From positions 222,375 through 286,374 of the forward strand of contig JAEUMD010000001.1 in the NCBI GenBank assembly GCA_016793635.1: 64,000 nt of DNA, given 5' to 3'. The notes under the pieces are model-generated. The model was not told the DNA's origin and searched no databases. It saw only the letters and a program-made list of their open reading frames with translations. Positions within the stretch are counted from its first letter, which is position 1; every line of letters starts with the position of its first letter. A program made the translations under genes and the position numbers. Below, piece by piece: positions 35,703 to 44,838 of the stretch. The DNA is from Hyphomicrobiaceae bacterium. GTDB taxonomy: Bacteria > Pseudomonadota > Alphaproteobacteria > Rhizobiales > Hyphomicrobiaceae.

Positions 35703-36722
35703 TTGTCAGATCTATTCATCTCATACGCGAGCAAGGATCGCGCCTTGGCAGAGGCGGTTGCCAACGGTCTGAAAGCGCGCGGATACCGGGTGTGGTGGGA
35801 CGCAGAGCTGGTGGGCTCGGACGACTACTATGAGGTCATCCTGCAGGCGCTGCAGGACGCCAAAGCGGCGATTGTCATTTGGACGAAGACGTCGGTGAAA
35901 TCCCGATTTGTGCGCGACGAGGCGAGTTTTGCGCTGAATTTAGAAAAGTTGGTTGCGACCAAAGAACCGTTGCTCAATCCGCGTGACATACCATTTGGAT
36001 TCCAAGGTCAGCATACTGATGATGTGACCAGCCTTGACCATATCCTGCGGGCGATCGGCAAGCTCGGCGTCAAGCCGGTAGCGGCATCTGTATCGGTGGA
36101 TTGGGAGAAGCCGACTGCAGGTATCGACGACATCGTCGCGTTTCTTGGCACCAACCCAACCGTGTCGCAGCGGCAAGCCGCAATTGCCCGCCTTAAGCAG
36201 GTGGTAGTCGGCCCAGAGAGCACAAAGGGCGGCAGTGGTGTAGTGCGTACATTAACCATGAGCAACTGGCAGGCATTCCTGTCTGGGCTGACATTCCGAG
36301 CGCCAAGATTCCAGCTATCGACAGCGGGAACGTGGACATCGATCGGAGCCTCGATCGCCTACGTGATCATATTCGTAGTATCGACCTATTATTTACATGA
36401 AATTATTGATCCGAATACTAGAGATAACTATGTGCTAATTCTTTTTTCGGGAGGAGTTTGGGGTCTGCTAGCGCTCATAGGCTGGCAACGCGTAGTCGCC
36501 TTCGCAACGCAAAGAAATTTCCTAGCAGCACGTATAATGCTATTTTCATTTACGTCCCTTGCTGCGCTCGCTACTGCTTCAATCGCTGTCTTTTCTACGG
36601 TGACTGCGGGGCTGGTTGTGTTCGGTTCTGAAGGCCATTTATATATGGCTATGGCAGTACTGGGAATCAGCTTTTTGGCGTTCTTGCTTCTCGGTCTAAC
36701 GAGGCTTCGAGCGATGCGATGA
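35703..36722 (+). CDS. Membrane-bound TIR-domain protein, probable defence effector
   Basis: A 339-residue protein with an N-terminal TIR domain (residues 1-130): LFISYASKDRALAEAVANGL, YRVWWDAELVGSDDYYEVIL and AKAAIVIWTKTSVKSRFVRD. The Glu in YYEVILQAL is at the position of the NAD-hydrolase glutamate. A linker is followed by four hydrophobic segments (about residues 215-235, 245-262, 275-300 and 308-330). Bacterial TIR proteins deplete NAD in anti-phage responses; the membrane part suggests membrane localisation or sensing. The start is TTG at 35703 with CGAGG upstream. The 3' half has lower GC than its neighbours, a sign of transfer. Confidence 0.8.
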   Translation: MSDLFISYASKDRALAEAVANGLKARGYRVWWDAELVGSDDYYEVILQALQDAKAAIVIWTKTSVKSRFVRDEASFALNLEKLVATKEPLLNPRDIPFGFQGQHTDDVTSLDHILRAIGKLGVKPVAASVSVDWEKPTAGIDDIVAFLGTNPTVSQRQAAIARLKQVVVGPESTKGGSGVVRTLTMSNWQAFLSGLTFRAPRFQLSTAGTWTSIGASIAYVIIFVVSTYYLHEIIDPNTRDNYVLILFSGGVWGLLALIGWQRVVAFATQRNFLAARIMLFSFTSLAALATASIAVFSTVTAGLVVFGSEGHLYMAMAVLGISFLAFLLLGLTRLRAMR

Positions 36723-37064
36723 AGCCCACCGGGTCCGGGCAAATTTCGTTCATCTCCCATCCCACCGCGACCCTCCGCGATCCTTCTAGTCAGGGGGCAA
36801 GCTAGAAACTCAACGCAGGTGATGCGGCTATGGAAGCAAGTGTGTCCCTTCGCGTCGTCGCTGACTTCGGTAGCTATTCTCAGGACCGGACACCGCCGAG
36901 TTAAGAGGCCGCCAGCCGGAAACGTCTGCAGTGGGTCAGATTCGCTCGTCCCGCGTGTCCCCGGCACACATCGTTCGGGAGGTATAGCTGACGTCCAGCA
37001 CCTGGTCGAGAGGCGGGCGTGACGCAGAATGGATTGGCGATCTCCACGCGGGAAGGCCCGGTGA

Positions 37065-37460
37065 TCACGCCGCCGCGACAATGTCGGTGTGGACGAAGTC
37101 GTTGCCCTTGAACAGCAACGGCGCGCCAAGGCTCTTGGCCAACGCATAGGAGCAGCAGTCCCCGAGGTTGAGCCGGGCTGCCGGGTTGAGGCCCTTGCCG
37201 TAGCGCTCGAACGCGTCGAGTGCCAGCGCCAGATGTCCCGAATCGAACGGGACAACCTCGATCTCGGCTTGCTCGATGATGGCCTGCATCGCGGCGAGGC
37301 CTGCTGCACCGCGCCTGCCGCGCGCCACCATCCCGGCTTCGAGAAGGGTGACCGTCGAGACGAGCCGCCGGTCGGCATTGGCAATGATCGAGTTGAATCG
37401 CTGACGCTCCGGCTCGTCCTCGAACACGGCTATCAGCGCCGAAGCATCGACGACAATCAC
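37065..37460 (-). CDS. vapC: VapC-like PIN-domain toxin
   Basis: A 131-residue PIN ribonuclease with all the expected acidic positions: IVVDASALIAVFEDEPE (Asp5), STVTLLEAGMV (Glu), and LGDCCSYALAKSLGAPLLFKGNDF (Asp, Asp). It overlaps the antitoxin gene by four bases. The likely action is cleavage of tRNA or other RNA when the antitoxin is degraded. The pair may stabilise the island. Confidence 0.92.
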   Translation of the reverse strand: MIVVDASALIAVFEDEPERQRFNSIIANADRRLVSTVTLLEAGMVARGRRGAAGLAAMQAIIEQAEIEVVPFDSGHLALALDAFERYGKGLNPAARLNLGDCCSYALAKSLGAPLLFKGNDFVHTDIVAAA

Positions 37461-37729
37461 CTGGGCACTCCGAACTCGTCGTAGCCGATGATCTCGTCAG
37501 CGCTGCGGTTGTCCAGGACTGGCAGAGCGGAGACACGCGCGACGATCTCGCTGAGGCTGCGCTCGATCTCCGCGGGCGTGCGTCGGCCGGCCCCAACCGG
37601 CACACCCGCTGCGCGGGCGCGCTCCTCGATCGCTTCCTTGACGACGTCGTCGAGGTTCTTGCCAGTCTTGGTGGCGAGCAGGCGAGCCAGACGCTCGACC
37701 TCGCTGGACAGCTGTATGGTCATCATCAA
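37457..37729 (-). CDS. vapB: VapB-like antitoxin
   Basis: A 90-residue antitoxin with an N-terminal DNA-binding part (IQLSSEVERLARLLATKTGK) of the type seen in Rv0623-like VapB proteins, and a C-terminal segment (DNRSADEIIGYDEFGVP) that would block the toxin. It lies first in the operon and probably represses it. Confidence 0.85.
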   Translation of the reverse strand: MMMTIQLSSEVERLARLLATKTGKNLDDVVKEAIEERARAAGVPVGAGRRTPAEIERSLSEIVARVSALPVLDNRSADEIIGYDEFGVPR

Positions 37730-37820
37730 CTCCCGGTGTCGGGAGTTATTCTAGCACAAATGGCCATTTGCGCTGCACTCCAGGGTGGGCTCACCCCGGT
37801 ACGGTGCCCGAGCCGAGCGG

Positions 37821-38747
37821 CTATCCCGACCCGCCGCCCAGAATCCCCACCATGCTCCGCTGGATCGTCGCGACCGACGGCAACTCGGCCTCGGAGAACT
37901 CGCGGCGGGCGAGCTGCCACGCCTCGTAGGCCAGCCGCTTCTTCTGCCAGTCTGGGTTGGCGTCACGCAGCTCGCGCACGAGCTGAACGATGCGTGGCCA
38001 CGCCGGCTTGTGGGGGCGGCCGGGTGGGCGTGTCGAGATATCCTCACCGACGACCGGCACGATGGACCCCGATCCGCTCGTCTGAGGCTTGTCCATGAGG
38101 AACGCCGGCAGGTCCTCGCCCTGCGCCTCGAACCATCCCGAGAGCTTGACCTTCGGCACGACAAGCGCCTCGAACTCGAGCCGGCCGCGGTCGGGGAATT
38201 CACGGAACGGGATGGCCGCCAGCATGCGCGGCGCCTCCTCGGGCTCGGCGCTGCGCCCACGCGGCTCGATCAGCTGCGACCACTGCTCAGCGCGGCCCGG
38301 CAACGCGTTGCTGGTGTACAGCACGCTCACGATCGTCTCGCGGCCGACGCCATAGAAGCGCTTGGGCCGAGGCTCGAGTTCGGCCTGCGCCCGCGTCAGC
38401 TCGAACGGGGGGATTACGATCTCCATGTGCAACCAGTTGACCGGGTTATCCCGATCCGGCGTGAAGATGTGCGGCGGCTCGAGCTCGCCGGCAAACACGG
38501 CGCGCTTGAAGCGGTCCATAATGTCCTCGTATGCGCGCTGCTCGTTCTCCTCGGCCATGAGCATCGCGATATGGCCGAAGCGCATGAAGCCGTCGTCGAG
38601 GGGTGAAATGCTGTCGGTTATGGCCATGGCCAACTCGCCGAATTCGTTGATCCTAGGATGCTTGATGGGGCTCGCTCGCTGCGCGCCCAGCGGCGAGACG
38701 AAATCGGAGAATTTTGAGCGAACAAAGGCAGATCGAGGGCGAAACAT
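37821..38747 (-). CDS. Unknown island protein, 308 residues
   Basis: No family is recognised. The C-terminal 100 residues are basic and helical (RPPGRPHKPAWPRIVQLVRE then KKRLAYEAWQLARREFSEAE), which suggests DNA or RNA binding. The N-terminal half has a mixed alpha/beta look (NWLHMEIVIPPFELTRAQAE). The frame is open to 38747, but MAITDSISPLDDG at 38627 is an alternative start. It ends the island just before the tRNA attachment fragment. Confidence 0.55.
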   Translation of the reverse strand: MFRPRSAFVRSKFSDFVSPLGAQRASPIKHPRINEFGELAMAITDSISPLDDGFMRFGHIAMLMAEENEQRAYEDIMDRFKRAVFAGELEPPHIFTPDRDNPVNWLHMEIVIPPFELTRAQAELEPRPKRFYGVGRETIVSVLYTSNALPGRAEQWSQLIEPRGRSAEPEEAPRMLAAIPFREFPDRGRLEFEALVVPKVKLSGWFEAQGEDLPAFLMDKPQTSGSGSIVPVVGEDISTRPPGRPHKPAWPRIVQLVRELRDANPDWQKKRLAYEAWQLARREFSEAELPSVATIQRSMVGILGGGSG

Positions 38748-38789
38748 GGCGCCTCTCAGATCGGAATTGTCAGCGAGTTATGACAAAAG

Positions 38790-38834
38790 TGGTTGCGGGG
38801 GCAGGATTTGAACCTACGACCTTCAGGTTATGAG
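38790..38834 (-). repeat. 3' half of a tRNA-Met gene: integrase attachment site
   Basis: On the minus strand this reads as the 3' half of an elongator tRNA-Met: anticodon loop CTCATAA, anticodon-stem side, T-arm (GTTCAAATCC-like) and acceptor GCAACCA. Upstream, where the 5' half should be, the sequence is unrelated (AAGTTTACAC), so this is not an intact tRNA. Such fragments are left by P4-type integrases, and the integrase gene starts 240 bases away. By its polarity the element should extend to the right, with the intact tRNA at its other end; none is found up to 64,000. Confidence 0.8.
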
Positions 38835-39074
38835 AAGTTTACACAAGAACAAATAGAGAAACCATGAGATTCGGTGAGAGCCGTCAAGATCGATAAAAAC
38901 TATACATAACAGATGTTTGATAGGGCTTTATAGTTTCAGGACGTAGCAGGAAATTTCACCCTAGCGCGGGCTTTTTCTTACCCCTCGCTTACCCCAGAGC
39001 TTGGTGCTAACCTGTTTAGCGTATTGGATTTTACCTGACAGTCCATGTCGGGTGTTCTTCGAAGGTGCTCACCA

Positions 39075-40379
39075 ATGGCACTCGAACTTCTGACTGACAA
39101 GCGCGTGAAGCATGCCAAACCCACGCCAGGGGAGGCCCGCCTCGAGCTTCGTGATCTCGAAACACGGGGGCTCGAACTGCGCGTCACGAAGGGCGGCGCG
39201 AAGACCTGGGCGCTGCTCTACACGCGCAAGAGCGACGGCACCGTTCGCCGCGTCACCATCGGCCCCTATCCGCAAGTTGGCCTCGCCGAAGCCCGCCAGC
39301 GTGCCATGGCCCTCAAAATCCAGGTCGAGGACGGCAATGACCCGGCAGCCAAGCTGAAGGAGATCAAGTCCGCTCCGACGTTCAAGGAGATGAGCGAGGA
39401 CTGGATCAAGATCCACGGTCCCAACAAAACAGCGCGCTCGCTCGCCGACAACGTTTCAATGTTGAGGCGTCACGTCTGGCCGGTGATCGGCGCCATGAAG
39501 GCTCACGCCGTCACTAAGCGTGACATCCTCTTCCTTCTCGATGCCGTTGCTTTGAAACCGGACGGCCGTCTCGGCAAGAAAAAAGCCGCTAAGACTAAGT
39601 CCAAGGATGTTCCTATCCTCGACGTTGCGCGAAATCTCTCGCACCGGCCGGCGCGCGTGTATGAACTCGTCCGCTCGATATACCGCTGGGGTTTGAGCCG
39701 CGATATCCTTTCACTCGATCCCACCTTCGGCATGAAGCCGCCACTCAAGAAGGAGCGGCCACGGGAGCGTGCACTCACAGTCGACGAAATCAAACAGCTC
39801 TGGAGGAAACTCGATGAGACGCCGCTAACGGAAGGCGTAAGGCTCACACTCAAGATTGCCCTGGTCACTGCGCAGCGCATTGGCGAAGTGTCCAACATCG
39901 CCAAGTCGGAACTGAGCCTCGACGGTGCTGCGCCGATATGGATGATCCCTGGAGCGCGTAGCAAGAACCGCGAGTCTCACCGCGTGCCGCTATCGCCGCT
40001 TGCCGTCTCCCTCATCAGAGAGGCCGAGAAACTTTCAGGCGATAGCCTGTATCTTTTCCCTTCGCCCAACGACGATGTGTCCATCGGGTCTGGTGCAGCG
40101 ACCAAAGGCTTGCAACGCGCGCGGCCCTACATCGGCCTCGCCGATTTCCGCGTGCACGACCTGCGCCGCACGGCCGCCACTGGTATGGCTGAGCTCGGCA
40201 TCAACCCGCACACGATTTCGCTCGTGCTCAACCACATCTCTGCCCAGAAGGGCACGATCACCAGCGCCGTCTACGTCAAGTACAGCTATGACCGGGAGAA
40301 GCGCGAGGCGCTGGAGGCATGGGGGCGCCGATTGCAAGAGATCCTTGCGCCAGCAACCAGCGCTATAGCAGCCGAATAG
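39075..40379 (+). CDS. int: P4-type tyrosine integrase (DUF4102 family)
   Basis: A site-specific recombinase of about 434 residues. The N-terminal DUF4102 domain (LTDKRVKHAKPTPGEARLEL, LGLEVRVT-like sequence, TVRRVTIGPYPQVGLAEARQ) is followed by a core-binding SAM-like domain. The catalytic domain shows the conserved Arg in ALVTAQRIGEV, KNRESHRVPLSPLA, the H-x-x-R box in FRVHDLRRTAATGMAELGIN, and the Tyr in VYVKYSYDREKREALEAWG. The frame opens at 39045; ATG at 39075 fits better. It acts at the tRNA-Met half at 38790-38834. Confidence 0.93.
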   Translation: MALELLTDKRVKHAKPTPGEARLELRDLETRGLELRVTKGGAKTWALLYTRKSDGTVRRVTIGPYPQVGLAEARQRAMALKIQVEDGNDPAAKLKEIKSAPTFKEMSEDWIKIHGPNKTARSLADNVSMLRRHVWPVIGAMKAHAVTKRDILFLLDAVALKPDGRLGKKKAAKTKSKDVPILDVARNLSHRPARVYELVRSIYRWGLSRDILSLDPTFGMKPPLKKERPRERALTVDEIKQLWRKLDETPLTEGVRLTLKIALVTAQRIGEVSNIAKSELSLDGAAPIWMIPGARSKNRESHRVPLSPLAVSLIREAEKLSGDSLYLFPSPNDDVSIGSGAATKGLQRARPYIGLADFRVHDLRRTAATGMAELGINPHTISLVLNHISAQKGTITSAVYVKYSYDREKREALEAWGRRLQEILAPATSAIAAE

Positions 40380-40973
40380 CAGCGTCCGTCAGCCTTTCTT
40401 GGGTGTCATGAGACGCTATGAGTCAACAAAAGTTGACGGAAATTAACCCTTTCGCTCGCTTAATGCGGTATTGTCCGCCCACCTCATTAGAAGCGCTGAC
40501 CCGATGGAGGTCGCTGTTGCTTACGCTCGCCACCGTCCAAATGCCGATCGATGTGACCGATATCCCGATGGCGACGGTAGGCGTTAGCTGTTCTCCGTGG
40601 CTCCCGTGCCCGCCGAAGCTCCCGAAGCCCATGCAGATGGGCTGGCCACGGGAAGCGTACATTCGGCTCGATTGATCTGACCTCGGCCGACCCCTCGCCT
40701 TTCTGAACCAGCCCGATATCGAGGACGCAGCGCGTTCCCGATAGGCGCGCGCTCGTTCACTTCACCAATCCCTAGTTGGATGCCGCGTACCTCACCCCCG
40801 CTCGTGAGCGATGGCTATTGCTTGGATACGTCAACCCTGAACGAGGAGACCGCCATGATCCACGCGCATTTTATCGCTGCCCACCCCCACGCCGCGCAAC
40901 ATCACCCCCGATTCATTGGGCCCGACACCATCATCGCTGTGCGTTTCCATCCACCTTGCTCTGGGGGAAGACC
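40380..40973. other. Intergenic region after the integrase
   Basis: About 590 bases with overlapping short open frames but no ribosome site or recognisable product. The promoter for the AlpA-like gene at 40974 is expected here. I see nothing else. Confidence 0.5.
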
Positions 40974-41297
40974 ATGACAACGGACATCATCGATACCAAA
41001 ACTTCCAATAAGAGGAATACAGCCCAATCCCCCCTCGCAGCCCCTGTGCAGAGTGCCTCGTCGCCAACGTCGTCCCCGCCCTCGCCGCCACGAAAGCCTC
41101 GCAAACTCATTTGCCTCAAAGAGGTTGCTTACCGCCTCAGCATCTCGCGTGCCACTGTCTACCGTCTCAAAGACCGGTCTCTTGCCGGCAAGGGCACATT
41201 TCCATTGCCTGTAGAGATCGGACCCGGCCGCATCGGCTGGCACGAGCACGAGATCGATGCCTGGCTCGATGCCCTGCCACGCATCAAGGGGGCTTAG
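40974..41297 (+). CDS. AlpA-like MerR/excisionase-type regulator
   Basis: A 107-residue protein with a Ser/Pro-rich N terminus and a C-terminal AlpA helix-turn-helix (LICLKEVAYRLSISRATVYR, then FPLPVEIGPGRIGWHEHEID). AlpA proteins control integrase/excision in P4-like islands. The start at 40974 follows GGGGGAAGACC. It is downstream of the integrase in the same orientation. Confidence 0.85.
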   Translation: MTTDIIDTKTSNKRNTAQSPLAAPVQSASSPTSSPPSPPRKPRKLICLKEVAYRLSISRATVYRLKDRSLAGKGTFPLPVEIGPGRIGWHEHEIDAWLDALPRIKGA

Positions 41298-41466
41298 TTC
41301 GAAACATGGCCAGAAGTGACGGCGTAAGGGCAGGGGAGGGCCGACCTTCTCTGCCCATTTTCATATGAGACGCCATGAGACGCTTCCAAAGTTCGCTCGC
41401 CGCCCGATTCTTGCTCTGCTACTCGCAAGCAAGCCCGGACGAGGGCCGACAATTTGGAGAATATCG

Positions 41467-41691
41467 ATGACCGCCACCACGTGGCTGACAATCGACGACG
41501 TGAAGGACCGCACCACGCTGCCGCACGGCGAGATCATGGGCCTTGTTGCAAGCGGCGATTTTCCGTCACCCGTCGAGCAACCCGACGGCACACACGCATG
41601 GCGCGAGAGCGATATCGATGAGTGGATCGAGGCGAGGCCGAGAGTCGAGGATATAGTTTCAGCACGCAACACGCGAAAGCACAGAAGCTGA
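41467..41691 (+). CDS. Second AlpA-like DNA-binding protein
   Basis: A 74-residue protein with the same layout: TWLTIDDVKDRTTLPHGEIM, then FPSPVEQPDGTHAWRESDID, then EWIEARPRV. The recognition helix is less canonical than in its neighbour. The start at 41467 follows GGAGAATATCG. It may be the excisionase partner of the first AlpA protein. Confidence 0.75.
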   Translation: MTATTWLTIDDVKDRTTLPHGEIMGLVASGDFPSPVEQPDGTHAWRESDIDEWIEARPRVEDIVSARNTRKHRS

Positions 41692-41742
41692 GATTGCCGC
41701 CGCGGCATCGATTATTCTTTTTTCATTCGCCGGTTGCGCACT

Positions 41743-42270
41743 TCACTCGAAGAAGTAACCTATCAATCGATAGCGCATTGCCGACGTGCTGACCTTGAAC
41801 TTCCGCGACAATGCAGTCAGTCGCTCCTCGTCGTCCACGTCGAGCGGCGTCGTCAGCTCTCCTTCAAGCAATGCCTCCGGCATCAGCAGCTCTGCCGCGA
41901 ATGCGTTTGCCTCGATTTCCATCAGGTCAACCCCTGTCGACGAGGCCTGATCCCGCCGCAGCATTGGATACGTTTTGTCAACGTGCACGACGCCTTCGAG
42001 CCGGTCCCGGTGCAGCACCAGGTGACCGACCTCGTGACCGATCGTGAACCTCTGCCGATGCGGGTGATGCAGCGCGTTGACCCCGATGACCGGAACCCCC
42101 GCCTTGATGAAGATCATACCCGACAGCTGCTCGTCGAGCGGGCGAACCTCAAGCGAAGCACCAAGCGCCCTCGCGATGCGCTCCACCCCGACTGGCGCCG
42201 ACCGCACAGAGTGCTCAGCTAGAATCCGTTGTGCCTCCTGTTTGGCGTTGCGCTTACGAGTCTTCGTCAT
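41743..42270 (-). CDS. ImmA/IrrE-family metallopeptidase
   Basis: A 175-residue cytoplasmic zinc protease with the HExxH motif in FTIGHEVGHLVLHRDRLEGV and the downstream Glu in EIEANAFAAELLMPEALLEG. In mobile elements these proteases cleave the cognate XRE repressor; here that repressor gene overlaps by four bases upstream. The pair is likely the control switch of the island. Confidence 0.9.
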   Translation of the reverse strand: MTKTRKRNAKQEAQRILAEHSVRSAPVGVERIARALGASLEVRPLDEQLSGMIFIKAGVPVIGVNALHHPHRQRFTIGHEVGHLVLHRDRLEGVVHVDKTYPMLRRDQASSTGVDLMEIEANAFAAELLMPEALLEGELTTPLDVDDEERLTALSRKFKVSTSAMRYRLIGYFFE

Positions 42271-42653
42271 GTTCCGCCTGCCTTCCTCCCCTTCGCCGGT
42301 TGAGCGTGACTGACTAAGCTTTCGATCTCCGCCCGCTGCCGCGCTGTCATCCCCTCCGCATCAGTGCCACTCCCTGGCGCACTCCCGACACCCACATGAA
42401 CCCGGACATGCTCCGCTGACGGCTCGGACGACGGCACCAAAGGCAACAGCTGACCCACGTTCTCGAGCCGCAAAGCCTCGGCCAGGGCGTAGGCTTGATG
42501 TACCAACATCTTCTGCCGCCCGACCTCGATGTTCGCGATCGATCCTCGCGACAACCCGACCACCTTGGCCAGCTCCGCCTGCGTCATCCCCAGCAGCTTG
42601 CGCCGCCGAGCCACCGCCTCTCCCAACAATCTGTAGATGTCGTCGGCCTGCAT
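42267..42653 (-). CDS. XRE-family repressor paired with ImmA
   Basis: A 128-residue protein with an HTH in LLGMTQAELAKVVGLSRGSI followed by ANIEVGRQKMLVHQAYALAE, and a flexible C-terminal tail. The frame is open to 42833, but MQADDIYRLLGE at 42653 is the natural start. A TTGACA box and a repeated TTTGTAATG-type sequence lie upstream (about 42,670-42,700), a probable auto-regulated promoter. Confidence 0.85.
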   Translation of the reverse strand: MQADDIYRLLGEAVARRRKLLGMTQAELAKVVGLSRGSIANIEVGRQKMLVHQAYALAEALRLENVGQLLPLVPSSEPSAEHVRVHVGVGSAPGSGTDAEGMTARQRAEIESLVSHAQPAKGRKAGGT

Positions 42654-42819
42654 GGTGCTTGTGTGTCTGACCCGCTCACTTTTGTCAACATTACAAACAT
42701 TTGCGTGTATTGCTGACGCGATGATGTTTGCTATTGACTCATTATCCGCCTCCACGCATGCTCTGATCTGCGAGTCGTTCAGCGTTCCACCTAAGGTCCC
42801 TCTCCAATCGGAGCAATCA

Positions 42820-43044
42820 ATGACTAACCGCAATCAACACGTCGTACCTCACCGCGACCGCTGGGCAGTCCGCCCCGAAGGTGGATCGCGAGCCTCCTCC
42901 ACTCACGACACCCAGCGTGAGGCCATCGACCGGGGCCGGCAGGTCGCCCAGAACCAGGGCACCGAACTCCTCGTCCACGGCCGTGACGGCCGCATCCGCG
43001 CCCGCGATTCGCACGGCAAAGACCCCAATCCGCCGCGTGGCTAA
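42820..43044 (+). CDS. DUF2188-type small protein
   Basis: A 74-residue protein with the DUF2188 pattern: HVVPHRDRWAVRPEGGSRAS, THDTQREAIDRGRQVAQNQG and TELLVHGRDGRIRARDSHG. It folds as a small antiparallel-sheet domain of unknown role, common in islands and plasmids. The start follows CGGAGCAATCA. It lies 18 bases before the HNH gene, so the two are co-transcribed. Confidence 0.85.
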   Translation: MTNRNQHVVPHRDRWAVRPEGGSRASSTHDTQREAIDRGRQVAQNQGTELLVHGRDGRIRARDSHGKDPNPPRG

Positions 43045-43062
43045 TAGAGGGAAGACCACACC

Positions 43063-43389
43063 ATGTTCACCTATCCGACCCTTGCCGACCGTGTCTGGGC
43101 CAAGGCCCGCTACGTCGGTCTCCAGGCCGAAGCGTCCGGATTCCGGCATGACGCCTGCGGAGCCTGGATTCATCGCCACAGCTACGGCAACCGCGACAGC
43201 CCCTATGGGTGGGAGATCGATCACATCTCGCCGGAGTCCAATGGTGGCTCCGACGCCCTATCCAACCTTCGCCCGCTGCACTGGCGCAACAACGTCGCCA
43301 AGTCCGACGGCAGGCTCGCCTGTGCGGTCACGAGTGCTGGCGCTCAGAACGTTTCGCCAACCCTGCTCAGTGGCTTGTTCTTGCGATAG
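43063..43389 (+). CDS. HNH endonuclease
   Basis: A 108-residue nuclease. The core is YGWEIDHISPESNGGSDALS followed by NLRPLHWRNNVAKSDGRL, giving the D-H ... N ... H/N metal site of the HNH family. The N-terminal part (ADRVWAKARYVGLQAEASGF) has the one-domain layout common in mobile elements. It may be a homing or restriction nuclease. UGA is not its stop (TAG). Confidence 0.85.
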   Translation: MFTYPTLADRVWAKARYVGLQAEASGFRHDACGAWIHRHSYGNRDSPYGWEIDHISPESNGGSDALSNLRPLHWRNNVAKSDGRLACAVTSAGAQNVSPTLLSGLFLR

Positions 43390-43631
43390 AAGTACACTCC
43401 CGCTCAGAGCGTCCCTTGCCGGGGCTCGCTCCGAGCGCCATCAGCATGCTCTTCGACCGCCGCGATTCGAGGCTCGTCGAACTCCTCATCGGCCGCGCTT
43501 CTCCTTGCGCACAAACAGGGTCACATCGTTGTGCCACACCGCTTTTCAGGCTACGCACTCTACCTGTGCGGCATGCGAATCGAGCCGATGTCTCCAACTG
43601 ACTTACCGACCACTTTCTCGGGGCGGAATCC

Positions 43632-44693
43632 ATGGCAACCGATCCACCGGCACAACCGTCAGATCAACAAAAGTCCGTTGGCATAATTCCGCTCCACTTC
43701 GATGTTCCCACTCACATACTCCCGCTCAACACATTTATCGAAACGGCGGCACGGACCAAAGACATCGTCGAAGCCTTCAATCGCTCCCTCTTCGACGGCA
43801 GACTCGTCTATGAGATTTATGTCCTTACTCCCGAAGACGGCTCGTTCAAGAGCAAGCTCGCCGTCTACGTGATTTCCGGAGCAACAGCTGTCGCAGTATT
43901 TGCCGAGAGCGACATGGGTAAGGCGTTCGTCGAGGGTCTAACCAACCATCCACCGGATCACTACTTTCGCGAAGCAGGGAAGTACATCCGCAAGACCGTC
44001 ATCGACCTTGCATCCCAGCCTGTCGAGCAGCCTCATCCCACCGTCGCGGATCCCGACCATGACGCCGCGAAGCGTGACGGAAGCACCGCCATTTTGGTGG
44101 AAACCACCAAATCATTTCTGCAGAAGGATCGCAGCGAGCTGCGCAAGATCGGCGTCGATGAACGCAAATTCCGTGACGCCTACGAGGCGCGCAACGAGTT
44201 CTACATTGCCTGTTCTCAGAACCGGCAGATACAGGCACTCGGTTTCGAGGAAGAGCCCGTCTTTCCCATCAAACGCGCGGATTTTGCCCGCCTACAGGTC
44301 GCCCTCGGCCCCAAGGAGGACGTACCCCAAATCGACAACTGGATCGTCGAAATTGTTACGCTTAGCGTCACGTCACCCAACTGGGACCGTGAGGATCGCA
44401 ACAGAACCTGGAAGGGCAAGGATGCAAACAAGAAGGAACGGAACTTCTCAATCGAGGATGAGTACTTCTGGACTCTGGTCCGCGACCGCCAGATCAACCC
44501 ATCCATCATCGACACCATGAAGATGCAGTGGGCCTTCGTCACCGACAAGCGCCGCACGCCGCGAGTCTTGAAGGTCCTCGAGTACAACGCTCAGGTCCTC
44601 GGCGAGCCCCTTGATGAGAACGCCCTAAAGACCCTGCTCGGCCTGTACACCGCCGCCGCCAATGCGAATCCAGGGCTCTTCGACCGTCGTTGA
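43632..44693 (+). CDS. Unknown protein beside the restriction locus, 353 residues
   Basis: A soluble protein without a recognised family. The N-terminal half contains KLAVYVISGATAVAVFAESDMG, a possible hydrophobic hairpin, and a region of mixed charge. The C-terminal half (DNWIVEIVTLSVTSPNWDRE, RNFSIEDEYFWTLVRDRQIN and TMKMQWAFVTDKRRT) looks like a small beta-barrel domain found in stand-alone island proteins. Its place between HNH and the methylase suggests a defence role, which is inference. Confidence 0.6.
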   Translation: MATDPPAQPSDQQKSVGIIPLHFDVPTHILPLNTFIETAARTKDIVEAFNRSLFDGRLVYEIYVLTPEDGSFKSKLAVYVISGATAVAVFAESDMGKAFVEGLTNHPPDHYFREAGKYIRKTVIDLASQPVEQPHPTVADPDHDAAKRDGSTAILVETTKSFLQKDRSELRKIGVDERKFRDAYEARNEFYIACSQNRQIQALGFEEEPVFPIKRADFARLQVALGPKEDVPQIDNWIVEIVTLSVTSPNWDREDRNRTWKGKDANKKERNFSIEDEYFWTLVRDRQINPSIIDTMKMQWAFVTDKRRTPRVLKVLEYNAQVLGEPLDENALKTLLGLYTAAANANPGLFDRR

Positions 44694-44838
44694 TTTAAGA
44701 GTTATCCACAGGCGTGCTGCCCGTCCGATCCCAGCCCGTCTCACCTCCTGCAATTCCACGCCCTGTTAATGCAGGCCGCTAGCGCCACGCCGTCGGTCTC
44801 GGGCATAGTCGCCACCACAACATCTGGGGGTCTGATTC

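Noticed and set aside
38790-38834. An intact tRNA-Met gene
   Set aside because: Only the 3' half from the anticodon loop on is present; the sequence beyond 38,834 does not form the D-arm or the 5' acceptor strand.
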